A stretch of 64,000 nucleotides of DNA from positions 1-64,000 of the forward strand of contig QNGE01003296.1 in the NCBI GenBank assembly GCA_008508345.1, written 5' to 3'. The notes under the pieces were generated by a model. It did no database searches and had not been told where the DNA came from. It was given only the letters and a program-made list of their open reading frames with translations. This DNA comes from Paragonimus westermani. Its lineage: Eukaryota > Platyhelminthes > Trematoda > Plagiorchiida > Troglotrematidae. Below, piece by piece: positions 1 to 12,300 of this stretch; position 1 is the stretch's first letter; every line of letters begins with the position of its first letter. A program made the translations under genes and the position numbers.

Positions 1-75
1 CTTACGAGCAAGTTGTAATACTCTACGTTTCAGCCACCTCGGTTGGCCTTCTTCAGGATTGTTGTCAGTTTGCTT
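1..75 (-). mobile_element. Penelope-like element fragment, copy 1
   Basis: On the minus strand this stretch matches a second copy at about 30957-31018 base for base over most of its length. The shared block starts near a TCCTGAAG/TCCTGTGG segment and runs on past position 1, so the element continues to the left of the window. Translated in the frame of copy 2, the block encodes a peptide of the type EG-PRWL-RRVLQLAR, which in copy 2 follows the start of a GIY-YIG domain. The PLE assignment therefore rests on copy 2. No intact open frame is present. It could also be a terminal (pLTR) or untranslated segment rather than coding sequence. Confidence 0.55.
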
Positions 76-3000
76 CCACGCAGAAAATGAAATTAAAATG
101 TGTGCTCGAATGTGAGACCTGTTCCAACAGACTCACAGGCTGGAGGCGAAAGACTGATGTAAGCCCACGAAAAACATCCTTCGCAAACAATAAATATATG
201 TGCATTCTTTTTCTCATTGTTTGGGATTCATTGTGTAATTGATGTATGTGAAATAGAATGTATGATATCACTGCTGTCAACGGAGAGGTGAAAAACAAAG
301 ATGTATTCTCGATGTCACTGACCTACATCAAATGCACGCAGCAACTGATGTTAACTGTAGGCAAACGTTGAAAAACTTCACACTCCCGAAAACATCCTCC
401 ACTCATGTGAACAATTTTGAAGAATGACTCTTTCAGCAGGGAATTCCCGAAGTTCACAGGCGGCTTACGTTATCAATGGATCAACCAAAACTCGTCCGTG
501 AAAACAGAAATTCTCAACACTGTNGCACTGTCACTCCGGTCCGGTATCGAGTTTTACTCCAGTTTACGTAACACTGAATTTCATGAAATTGAGTAGTTGT
601 AATCTCAGCTGTGATCATTTTGTTCACTGTTTGACCGAAGCTAGGTCTGTCAAATACTGGCGACCCACTGTGTTCTTGTTATACGCTCTCGCAGTGCTCT
701 ATGCAACTGACTGCTCCCGCATGATTTTTCGAACAGTTCACACTAGAATCCACTTTCTTCACAATCTAGCATTAAAGATTAGTTAAATTTTGAAAGACTC
801 ATTCACATGTGTATACACTGATATTTATGGTGTTAAAATGTTACTCACTGAGCAGTGGATGGCCAAGCATCACTTCGAATTCATATTAGGACCTTTTATC
901 AAACAAATAAATGAATGTACAAGGTTTACTGGATGGGTGTCACTAGCACACATTCACCGTATATATACCAGTAAATATATGGTTGCACACTCGAACTGCA
1001 ATTTCTCTTCATGGGGTTTGAGTCCGTGCCATAAAAAGCTTAGTTGCTACAGGTAGAAATTGTTTCTATGTTGTTTTGCTGACATTAAGGTATTATTCCT
1101 GTGCTTGAGAAATGAATTTATTAGTGGATCATTTGATGTGATCGTCTATTCTTCGCACGTCTGATTATTTATCCCGTCAAAATGTCACCAGTGACCTTCA
1201 GAACTGAGCAAAACGTTTGAATCTACCGTGCAATTTTCATTTTGTGATATCCTCAAGGTTGAAAATCAAATAAGTAAAAACGCATGTTTAACAAAAGCAA
1301 TTACAAGTGTGAAATGTGATAATATCATCAGATTCCAAAAATCCAGTCCTATCTAAGTGACGCTCGGGATAGATGGATCCGACCAGCGCGTTGCCAAAAA
1401 TAAGACGACAACATAAAAACTGGCATACGCAGCAAAGTTTAGTGAACGCTGATAAAGTGTTATTGATTTTATAGAAGGTAACTCTTTACTAGACAGGATT
1501 GGGGTTCGATGATGACTGAACACTGCTCACACTGACTTTTAGTTTTTACATTCCGACGTATTCAAGAGATAGTTCGTTTACACAACATCCTTATACTCGA
1601 GTTTTGCTCTTGTTACATCGCATCAGTGGTGTGGAACTTCGATGCTGCCGGCAAGTGAAGGCAGATGCGCCTCCTCACGATAGAGTCACGTTGACCACCG
1701 ATCACATTAGAAGTCGTCGAAGCATAACGTGTAAACCTTGATCCGCACTGACTTGTATGGCTCAGCTTGCAAATGGGATCGCCTTCTCAAGTGTAGTGAA
1801 TAAACCGTTGATCAGGACGAGCGCTAACAACAGCTAAACTGGTCTAGTGGCTTTTTAGTCGAACATCAGTCCACTGCATAAACCACAACCAACTTTGCGT
1901 GGTTCAGCCGCTACATCGGTAGGCGAAACGAATCTAATCCATGTCATCAGTCGCTCAAGACAATTAGTTCCAATCAATTCAAAGAGGGACTCACAAGTAC
2001 ACAAACACCCACAGTTATCTCACATCGGTAATTTGACAGCTGAGAAACACGCGGTTTGATCGTCAAAAGATTTTCGTCATATATTCTTTCGATACTGTCA
2101 TTAGAGGTTGCACACTCGAATGTAGCTCTTGGAAGCCACATATTTAGAATTGTAAGACCGCTCCAAAATGTTTACTTTTAAATTATAGTTATCGCAATAT
2201 GACATATACGTAATGGAACATATAATATTCACCGTCGTACAGTCGCCAGTTATACATATATATGAATAGACGGGATTATGTTTCGTAAAAATATGAGTCT
2301 CCAAATGAAATGAATCGCTGATAGTAACACGCACCCTAAATCACTGACAACACAGCTGGTGTGCGACCTTAAATATTGATCGGCATTGTCAATTCAAAGC
2401 AATTATTATCATCTTGAACAGACTGTACTCCCACTTCACCGTCATTTAGATATTACGATGAAAGTTTCTATCGAAAGAGAATTTAACTAATTGCTTGAGT
2501 TAAACATAATTTAAGGAAGTAAGCTGACAAAGAACCCACAGTATCTAGCTCAACTAATGTTTATAAGTTTATAGTCAAAAATTCCGTTCTGAGCACACAC
2601 GTGTCTTACGCGAAAGTCATTTAAGCTGCTGCACACCAGGTGATGATAACATGATCTCTGGCGGCCAGTTTTAATTCTCACCTCATATCTGAATCACTAA
2701 GAAAGTACCAACATTTCCGCCGTTGAGTTTTGTCACCAAAACTCTCATGTTAATGCATATAGACAAATGCCAGATGATTATCAAAGCCTCCGGTTCGAAA
2801 TATCAGCATGACAGACTGTTCGTAACTAATTTCCATGTTCCTAATCGATGAATACGTCGCAAATCATGCCAAAAGACTGAGACCTAGATAGAAACGTGCA
2901 ACGCAATGAATAAAATTATATTTTACATTCAAAAACTGATCATCCGAAATGTCAGACTAAATAAATCAACCTAGTCCATACTATGAAATGCTCATTTGCT

Positions 3001-4057
3001 GAAATTCGTGTGATCAACTCGTCGATGCAGTGCAGTAGTCATGCAGCTAAAGAAAAACAATGATACCCTTAGACCTCAGTAAGATTTTCGGCGGAGTTCT
3101 CGCATTCTAACAACGGCGATTACAACTGTGACCGTGTAGGCACGGTTTCTGATTGATGTCATGCATATTCTGCAAACAGGAATACCCCATTTTACAAAAC
3201 TATTAGCTACTGTGTTTAGCCATCCATTTTTCATTACCAACTGGCTACAAAATTTGTTACTTTTTTGTGACGGACAATCGAATTTCGTTTGCCTGCTTTC
3301 AATTTTCCACTGAGTCAAATTCGTAAAACTCCGCTGAATCCGAAAATGATTGATATACAGTTGTCAATGTTGGCAACCGAACATGCCGTTAACAGTGTTA
3401 ACTGCTGCCATTGAGTTGACCAACGCCAGTTAAATACAAGTGAGTCCGTGATTCTCAAATTTGGTCGATGCGATCCAGAGTGCAGGTGGAGAGAATGGAA
3501 ATTACGAGTGTCTGAAATTCGAACTTGATTTGTTATTTGTTGAGATTTTCTGTTGTGAGGTTCCAGACAGCGTTCACTCGTTGTCACTTGTCATTACACT
3601 TAATAGAATTTGCCAAAATGTTTTCGTCACAAGCATACCTTGTAATTTTGTCTACCTCAGTAAGCAGATACTGTTCAGTTGGGTACACTGGATGATCAGA
3701 GTCACTTAACTTGGACGTGCAATAGTTAACTCGATGCTGTATCACTGTGACTCAAACTATGTCTATATCTCGTCGTTAATCTTCAGTTCCATACAACAGT
3801 GTTATTCGTATATATACTTTTGTTGATATGCTATATTTCACGACCTCACGATTCACGTTCTGTCAATTTTGTACACAATTATCTAGCTAACTGAAACGTA
3901 ATTAATTTTGCCGAGAGCACTGCGTTCTTTCACATCTGCGATTTCTTTTGTTTGTCTGTTTCAAATGTCATCCCTTGGTCGCTTGCAGTTTCTTCTGAAA
4001 AGAAGCATCATACTTGTGTTTCGCTCTTGTTCGAGCTCATCAGTACCGTGTATCCTC
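76..4057. other. Non-coding stretch, no supported gene
   Basis: Only short open frames with no recognisable domain and no convincing splice context were seen on either strand. One undetermined base (N) lies at 524. Old decayed repeats may be present, but none could be matched within the window. Confidence 0.5.
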
Positions 4058-4661
4058 GTCGTAACGGGCAGTAGAACTCCGACCACACTCCCGCCAGGTC
4101 ACCTTGTTGATGGCTGTGAAATCAGAAGCAATTAAGTGCGATTAAAGATCGAGTTATATGAACCAAAAGTCACATCTCACACGATATTAGAGAGTCACAG
4201 TAACACTTCATTTTCCGGTTGAAACCACAGCCGAAACAGGTTTCCGAAGTGGACAATATGTGTTAATGAAGACTTACAGAAGAAATGGCTGATATAATTC
4301 CTTTTCTCAAAACACTGGATAGATCACTTATCTAGTAAATAATATAATGTTGTCGTGACGGGCAGTAAGAGTCCGACCACACTTCCGTGATGCCACCTTG
4401 TTGATCGTTGTGAAATCGACAGCGGTTATGCGCGATTAAAGATCGCGTTGTGTAAACGAAAAGACTCATCTCCTTACACGATATTAGACAGTCACGAGAA
4501 AACTTTATTTCTCGGTTGAAACTATGGCCGAAACAGGTTTTCGAAGTGAACAATTTGTTGTGATGAAGGCTTACAAAGAACGGTTGATTTAATTCGTTTC
4601 TCAAAACAGTGTGAATTACTACCCCATAAATGTTTCTCATCTAGTAAATACTATAATGTTG
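4058..4661. repeat. Two tandem copies of a ~300 bp unit
   Basis: Unit 1 (4058-4351) and unit 2 (4352-4661) are similar along their whole length. Both start with a GACGGGCAGTA-like segment, followed by a shared TCCGACCACACT, then a GATTAAAGATCG segment, a CCGAAACAGGTTT segment, and a CTAGTAAATA..TATAATGTT end. In unit 2 the middle segment can fold as CGCGAT, loop TAAAG, ATCGCG, a 6 bp hairpin; in unit 1 the outer pairs are lost. The 102-residue minus-strand frame across unit 2 has no recognised domain and I do not call it a gene. This may be a tandem duplication, a short satellite, or two non-autonomous elements head to tail. Confidence 0.75.
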
Positions 4662-5565
4662 GTGTCTATATAGCAGGGTTAAACAAGGGCAGTGAATCGA
4701 AATGCAGGTCCACATGTCATCATTTTTCGCTCATCAACAGGCAAGATCAAACCAAACCAGTCATTTTCTGTTTGTGAGCAAACTAGAATGTAATAGATTG
4801 TAGTTGTCCAACAGATTGCAACTGATGAAGCACGTCAAAGTCTTCACGTTGAATTGGCAGAATTGTTGATTGAACGTATCAACTGATTACTGGCTTTAGT
4901 TTCGCCTTGAACAATGTTATAATGCAAGCTATTCACTACACCTGGTCGCAACACAATCCACATTGATCATTATTCATTCAGCAGTAGCACCCATTGTGAT
5001 ACTATGTCCAACAAAGTGGGCTCACTCATACTAACTGGGGGTAAGTTACCAAGTAACCACTTCAGCATTTCAGCAACGTTATTGTTGGTGGTTTTCTGTA
5101 TTAACTTTTGGCACTAAAGTAGACTGACGTAACAGAAAAGCACAGTCTTCAACAAAACCACAATGTTGTTCGACGCAGTTCCTATGGTGTGTGAGAAATA
5201 CAGCATAACAAAAATATATATTTCCACCCAGTCAACGTTAGGCTGAAGCAAAACATTTATACTGAACGTTAACAACATGAAGAATAAGCCAACTTAGTTT
5301 GCGATATATCCCTGTTATCGTTGGGGACGGTAATGCTATCGTTCTAGATTAGTATACTCAGAAGTCACGAACAAGGGGTAGATCTCATGCTCCCTATAGA
5401 TACATTATTCATAACATTTTTTATTTTCAGTAGAGTGTTTTATGATCTCGGCCTGAAAACACTGGCAAGCAACGACCATGGTGAGGACACCGGCTAAGGA
5501 CAGTTCATTTAACAACTTAGTTTCCTCACTGATTTGAAATCGTTTGGGTTGCTTGCAAATGTTCT

Positions 5566-5607
5566 GGGGGTAGATTTGGGGGATTCCAAGTAGGGGTGCA
5601 TTAGGGG
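5566..5607 (+). other. G-rich block, possible G-quadruplex
   Basis: Four runs of four or five G (5566-5570, 5578-5582, 5593-5596, 5604-5607) are separated by 7, 10 and 7 bases. This can form a four-tetrad G-quadruplex, although the 10-base loop exceeds the usual 7-base limit. No gene lies next to it. Confidence 0.4.
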
Positions 5608-5704
5608 CTGATTCTGTTTAATCACCTCTATGAATCATTTGGTACATTGTTCATGACACAATGAGAGACTAGATGTATGATTTTGACGTTTAAACCTGGT
5701 TACG

Positions 5705-5767
5705 TAGCCTAGCCGGCAGAGTATTTGCCGCGCTTGGGTACAGTGTTTTCGTTGCTGGTTCCAGTCG
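5705..5767 (+). repeat. tRNA-like (SINE) relic with A and B boxes
   Basis: TAGCCTAGCCG at 5705-5715 fits the Pol III A-box consensus TRGYNNANNNG fully. GGTTCCAGTCG at 5757-5767 resembles the B box GGTTCRANNCC with mismatches. The spacing suits an internal tRNA promoter. There are no pairing acceptor arms, so it is not a working tRNA gene; a tRNA-derived SINE head is more likely. Confidence 0.35.
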
Positions 5768-8700
5768 AGATGAAGCTTGTCTGTATTTAGAAGGATTCAC
5801 CGAGGTCAGATTTTAACGCATGTCTGATGGTCAAAGATATGACCCCACTTTGACCGATCAAACTTTAACTGTTTCATGGTCGTGAAGTTTGTGATAGAAC
5901 TTTTTGTGAAATAATCATCCATATTTGCTATTATTACTCACTCGACTCGACTAGTGACCTGTTTTGTTCATCCTCTCAACGTTCCACTCAAACGATCTGA
6001 ATCCGGCATGACGTCAAATGACTGAGAGCCACCTATAGAGCCTAACTGTACATTGCTCTGCTGGGAAACTGTCGGTTTTCTTAAACATGTATCTATTTTT
6101 GAATGAAGAACAAATCTTGCTGCTTCCGGTTTACACTTGCGGTATTTTGTTCAGGTTTAGTAGTAACACATGTGTCTAACCAGTTCGTTAGGTGACTTTA
6201 ACCCAAGATTGTATAATCCTACAGATGACTTCGCTGTTTGCTGGTATTCAGTTCCCCAGTCCAGCAAAGAATAAAAACCTTTTGAAGGCCACCTTTTTAC
6301 TTACTTCCTTGAGGGTCTGAGCCACGAAGATTTCGGTCCATCAGTGGTGCTCATAATGCGTGGCATAGTTATGATGAAATGCCTTCGTTCGTGTTTGTGA
6401 TCTTACACATAAATAACTCTGTCCTTTCTGTCTGGGGAAATAACAGCAAGCAATGAGGCTTTCTGGCCGATGATTAGCGTCGAAGTGTGCTAACATAAGT
6501 CTACTGGAGTGATAGCCGAAGAAGAAGCTGGCGGAGTGTAGATCTCAGAAGTTTTTGATTTTCAGCCAGTGACATCCAGAACGTGTTGGCAGTGCACGAC
6601 AGAAACTCACCATTGCTGTTTCCTGGTTTGTTTATTACCTTTAAACGAACATTTTTCCTAATAGACATACCATTTTAATTGTCTCTTGCGATTTGGTTAC
6701 ACTTCTTGGAAAGTTTCTAATGGACACTACGTGCTTGATTTGGGGAGGATGAGCCTGACCAGCGTTTGTGCTTCAACCGGTACATACGAAAGTGTGGAAA
6801 ATCGAACCTGCTCACGTGTGTGTATAAACATGGATAAGTGTTCGTGGGTGAGTTTCGCAAAAATAAGCTAAAGGCTTGTAGCAGCTACACACTTATTTGT
6901 GAATATCAGTAAGTTCGAAATAGAGAAGATGATTGGCAAATGACATACCAACTATGAAATTTAGTCACTTGTTCCTCACACACAAGTTTCACAAACACAC
7001 ACACACATGGACAGGAAATTTTATTGCGCCCTACCGTCAAGTATACGAAGTTTTTGTAGGTTCAAAAAGATAATGAAAGTAGGCAAATCGCACAGATTAA
7101 TTGTTATAGTTTTCTGAGTTGTCATTGTTTAGGTAATCGAAAGCAGTTTTCAATGGTATCCACAGTGGAATTTGACCAGGTTATTCAGTGTCTGCTGATA
7201 GAGTAGGTCGTTTAACCTAACACTCTTGAAGTGGCTAATTTCAACCAATGCCAGCACATCAGTGTGGACAAGAAAATGTTTCAGACAGTATTCTCTCACA
7301 CATCGGTGTGCTTATATTTCTTTTTACCTCAGTATGTACATATGCGCCGAGAGATGTTCATTTGTTGATCACTTGTCCAAGCGATTATACGATAATGCGA
7401 CGGGTTCAGCCGAATTGCTAACCTGTTACCTTATGAGGTTGCTTATTTTAAATTGGTCTTTTCTGATGGGTTTAGATGGTTATCAGTGTGGTGAACTATT
7501 TTCTCTTGTTCAGTGGCTACTCATTATCCTGCTTGACCAGTAATGATTTGATATTCCATGGGGCGTTCTAACATTCAATCAGCTGCTATCATCGTTGGAC
7601 GGAGTGTGTTTCGATCGTGAAGTTCGAGAACACATTGCCACTTTTATCGGTCTACACGCACCGACGTGTGTTGCTTAGTTTGCGCAACTTCTCCACTTGA
7701 TCTATAAAACGGAAGCTTCATGTTCTCGTTCTTTGTGAGTTACAGATACCGAAACTGTCCTAAAAATGTTGTCAGCCTGATCAAAATGTGGGTGCATTTT
7801 AAAAGACATTAATGAACCATACACTTATAAATCAAAACCACAGCAACTGTCCTTCACAAAACGTCTTCTGTTTTTTGGTTCAAGATTCTTTCACCGATTA
7901 AGCGTCTGCCGTATTCGTTCGATTGTTTGCGAGTACGACATCACACCGAAGACTCAGTCCCTCTGAACTCTCGCATTTCCACATTTAGGGCACTGTTAGA
8001 GCGCGAAATACAGTTGATATGGCAAATGTGTCGTCGTAGATAAGATGTACACTTTTGAAACTGGTAAGCAAAGTATCGAGCTTCATCGTTATGAATAAGT
8101 GAGGTATAGCTAGAGGTAACTACTGCACGCAAGTCAAATTCCTGAATTTATTCACAAAATGTTTGCAGGCGACCTTTTTGTAATCAGAAGTCTTTTTCAT
8201 TGGTACCGGCTGCATTTCCACTTTGAGGACAAAGTTTGAAAATGATTCATTTTGGCTCATTTAACGCATGTTTTTCAATTCAGAAACCTTTCTCTTTTGT
8301 ACCATACCTCATTCAGTGCACAATGATTAGTCCGCTCGGTTCCAACCCTTCTCATACGGTAATCTACTAATGATGAACGCTGACGATGAACACATCAGTT
8401 GACCGGTCGTCGTTGTAGTTTTTGGTGATGAAGACCATCGAGCGGTTGCTAATAAGTAACCCATTGGTTATTAAAAGGTCCGGCAGTGTAACGTCAGTTA
8501 AGTGGAAATCCGCTAACCGAACGATGTCCGCGAATAAATGCACGTTTACTTCGCTGAAATTCAATGTTCACGCATATCTGAGTTTGGTGTTGGATTGGTG
8601 TTCTGGAAATCCTCAAACATACTGTCGACTAACTGCAGCACCCGTGGTGATCAACGAGATTACCCGTAATTGGTGGGTTTTCCCACATTCGCTACTCGAA

Positions 8701-9317
8701 TTGCAACGCAAGCAGTAAAGTTGATTTTTAATTTCGATGTCCTTGGAAATACAAATATTGGACTTCTGATCCAAATAAACCACTTGCTTTCACAATGTCT
8801 TCCAATTTTTGAAAAACTAGCCAGATGGACTGAAACTGGCAAACTTCTCCAGCTCCAAATTTGATGTCTTAATCAGCACACATCAAACTTGGCCTGATGC
8901 ACTTCTGATGTCATCGGGGTTTGGTAACTCTTATCATAACAAACAGGCTTGTCTGGTTTTCACCTTTTAGTCGCAGTTGGTTCAACCATACATCGTAACT
9001 TTTGAACATGTGAACTTCACTGCAATAAAATAAATTCAAAGTTTGTGGTCATGTTATTTTCTTGTTTCCTGGTTTCAAAATTCGTAAATATGTACACGTA
9101 TTGAGATGAACCTCCTGTGTTTAAGTGTACGATATTACTTTTGGCGCCCAACTGTTGCGCAGCGTCCTCTAATTTACTGCTCTTTAGCATCATCGGCACT
9201 CGCCATTTCAACTTAACTCCATGACAACTAAGCACGACTTCCGGTTAGAACACAGAACTCGTCTTGACAACATAACTGTCCTGTGACCCCTGCAGTGTGG
9301 GTCAGGCTAACTTCTAT

Positions 9318-9340
9318 CCCGTCTGTTTCAAACAGACGGG
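9318..9340. repeat. Near-perfect palindrome, 11 bp arms
   Basis: CCCGTCTGTTT at 9318-9328 and AAACAGACGGG at 9330-9340 are exact reverse complements with one base between them. It could extrude as a cruciform or be the core of an old foldback element. No neighbouring gene explains it. Confidence 0.8.
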
Positions 9341-12300
9341 CTAATGTCCAAACGTACATTCATTTCTGGGTAATCCTAAGCTTGTACAGTTTATTCCCGA
9401 AAGAACACGATAACTTATTTGGTTGTGGCCAACAGCGTAGTGGTCGACATATGGACTAGTGTACAACTTCCGACCATTTGGAGATTACACACTAGTGACA
9501 GGTTCTAGAGAATTTTTGAGAGAACCCTGATTGAATGTGAACGATAAGATTTGTAATTGGATGTGTAGATCGGAATACTATTAACGCAGAACTAACCTAA
9601 ACCAATAGCACACTTAAGGGAACAGGTTTTGATTCTTATCTATTTAATGGCCCAATTCCTACGTGACTGCCGCCTGGTGCGTATCCGTGTGAATATGCAC
9701 GTTTATCAACATGGTTATTCTGACATACATAAAATGTGTGTATGCAAACATATGCATATGAGAATTTTTTCAGCATCGTCGTGATCTTGCTACCTAAAGA
9801 CCAACGGAGTGCAGAGCATATGGATAAATCCACGAGTGCTGCAACGTATGTTGTTGGGATTAACACGGAGGAGGAGTTTCCGGCTCATGGTCCCATACTT
9901 CCAAATTGATTTTACACTGAAGGAAATGGCTATGCCACAAACTTTCTTTTAAATTTTCTGGCCGCTTTAGACCATGAGTGATGATAGTTCGTCCAGAATA
10001 CTTCCAGGTATTAGCTGTACGCTAAGTTAATTCACTGAATGACGTCGGTAATCGAAAATGTGGAAAGTTTGGGAATTGCAATATTACTAAACTGTAAGCG
10101 AACTTACAGGTAGTTGGGACACGAGATTCGAGTACTTACTTACGGGTTTATCGATACACTAAAGTTGTTCTGTCCCTGAGGTGCGAGCTTGTGCACTTTT
10201 CAGAGTGTCACCACATTTTCGTCAATTTACGCAAGGACTTTTCACGACATATTATGAATGATGGAACAAAAACGTTTCTGAGGAATCGGAAACTACGCAT
10301 CCGTCGGATCTGAACATAACAATCAGTAACAACTGGGATTTACTCAATAACCGCATATTAACCTCTCTCTGGGACCTAGTTGAATGCGCAGAGATGAGAT
10401 TAGCAGGCAGCCAGAGGTAGTCCCCAAATGTGACATCAAACACGGACAGTTTGTTTTTCAAAAACAAGGTGTGGTTCAATGGCTATTAGAACTAAGTGAA
10501 CGGTTCCTTTGTGTGTCTCATGTATCCAGCTTATTTCAGTGAATCAACCTGATATCTCCACAGTGGGAAATTTAAAGGTTCACGGTGTGGAAGTATGCAA
10601 TGAAGTAAATTTGTAAAATCTATTTTGTCACTCCTGATGGAATTCTCAACTGTAGTTTGTCCGCTTATAGGTAGGTGCAAAAACCTCAATTACGTTGCCA
10701 CATAATTTTATTTCAGCGAGGCTATCACCCTTGGTATTTGGACGTGTTTTTATGATTTCCTTCAATCATTTCAATCAAACATTCTCACAAATAACCAACT
10801 AGAACTAATTTGTGACTGTCCGCTCTTTGTGGATTGTAATATCGTAGGCTGAACCAAACTGTACATTCAGAATAGCATGTGACTTAAAGAAAGATGTCTT
10901 TGATTAATCTTCACTGGTAAAGGAACAATGTCGTCAATGGTTTTCTAGTTATGCAATTTTCGATATTCATTCGCATTCCTCACACTTCACTGTCAGTACT
11001 GTCCTGTGTTGGACATACTAACCAGCTTTATTGATCCATGGGTCATCATACATATGTCTAGGTAACGCTTTTGTTTTGGAGATATGAGGGACATTGTGGT
11101 CATCCACACAACAACTCCCTGACGTGAGGATTCTTTCAGATATAAACAGATTGTGACAAGTCCAGTCCAAAATTGAGCTTATTCGCGCATTTTTGATTGT
11201 CTGGAATGCGATGGGGCATACTGAGTTCGGTGCGGAATTGGTCTTTTAGGCCACTCAAATATCGGTCAGGACACCTACACTAGTCAGCATACTTTCGGCG
11301 GATAACGAGCTCACTTCTGTATTACAATGCTCTACAACATTTTACTACTGTGGCTCTCGAGTTGTTGGTTGTTTACTGACAGTTTTAATTGTGAAATGTC
11401 TTAGTAACTTCTATCGCTGACATCGAGACCCCTGGATAACTTTTGCACATGAGCAACACTGCGCTGTGTATTAATTTATGAAAAATACTTCCACCATACC
11501 TAATGTAAGACAACAGTGCGGCAGTCAACAGAGCTGTCACATGAAATGCACTCTAGGTGAGATCTAAAAGGAGCAAATCTCGAGTACGTTTACTTTCTTA
11601 AAGTAACTGGTCGACCAGTTAATGAAAGTGTGAGGGTTGTGTTTAGTTCCTGGCGATTTTTGAGTTAGGTTTTTAGATGAGATTTCCTATTTTTAACGCA
11701 AAATGGAAAAAATCGATATAAACAAACCATCTGCAATCCTGAGTCATATATAGTCTCAACAGAAAGTTTTACTGCAGGGACTAGCCAGTAAATTTGAGAT
11801 AGTGAAAACACAGTAAGCATTATCCAGAGATTTAGTTCAGAGTTTTGTTGATTCATTTCAAGTTTAACCTCAACTACCAGTGAGATCGTGTGTTCTTTGA
11901 AATACGGCTCCAGTAAACAAAAGCTCCTTAATAAGGCTGTGGAACATTTCGTCGGCAAAGCAGTATTACAGCTTTCCGTTGCTTCCGTATGATAAACAGA
12001 GCTCATGTACATAATTTCCGAAGGTCGTATGAAGAGTGCATACAGCATACAATCATATTTCTGCACTTATGTGCGGTGTTCATTTGCACTCCAGAATTAC
12101 TCAAAAACTGGAGTCTGCTTCGCTATCCCAAGTTTATGCACTCGATTAACAAACATGAACTTATCGCAGAAGTTCTTGTATTTAATCCGTAATAGATACA
12201 CAGGTCTATTGCCTTTCATTGAGAACTTTCCATAACACTACGTGTTACTAAGGTTCTCGAGACAGTAACAACGCAACAAATCTAAGCCCATTCACGTGTT

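Noticed and set aside
1..60. Hammerhead-like CTGAAGA and GAAAC on the minus strand within the PLE fragment.
   Set aside because: The upstream and downstream flanks do not pair as stem I, stem II pairing is irregular, and copy 2 near 30985-31010 has CTGTGGA and GGAAC. The alternative is simple coding or hairpin sequence.
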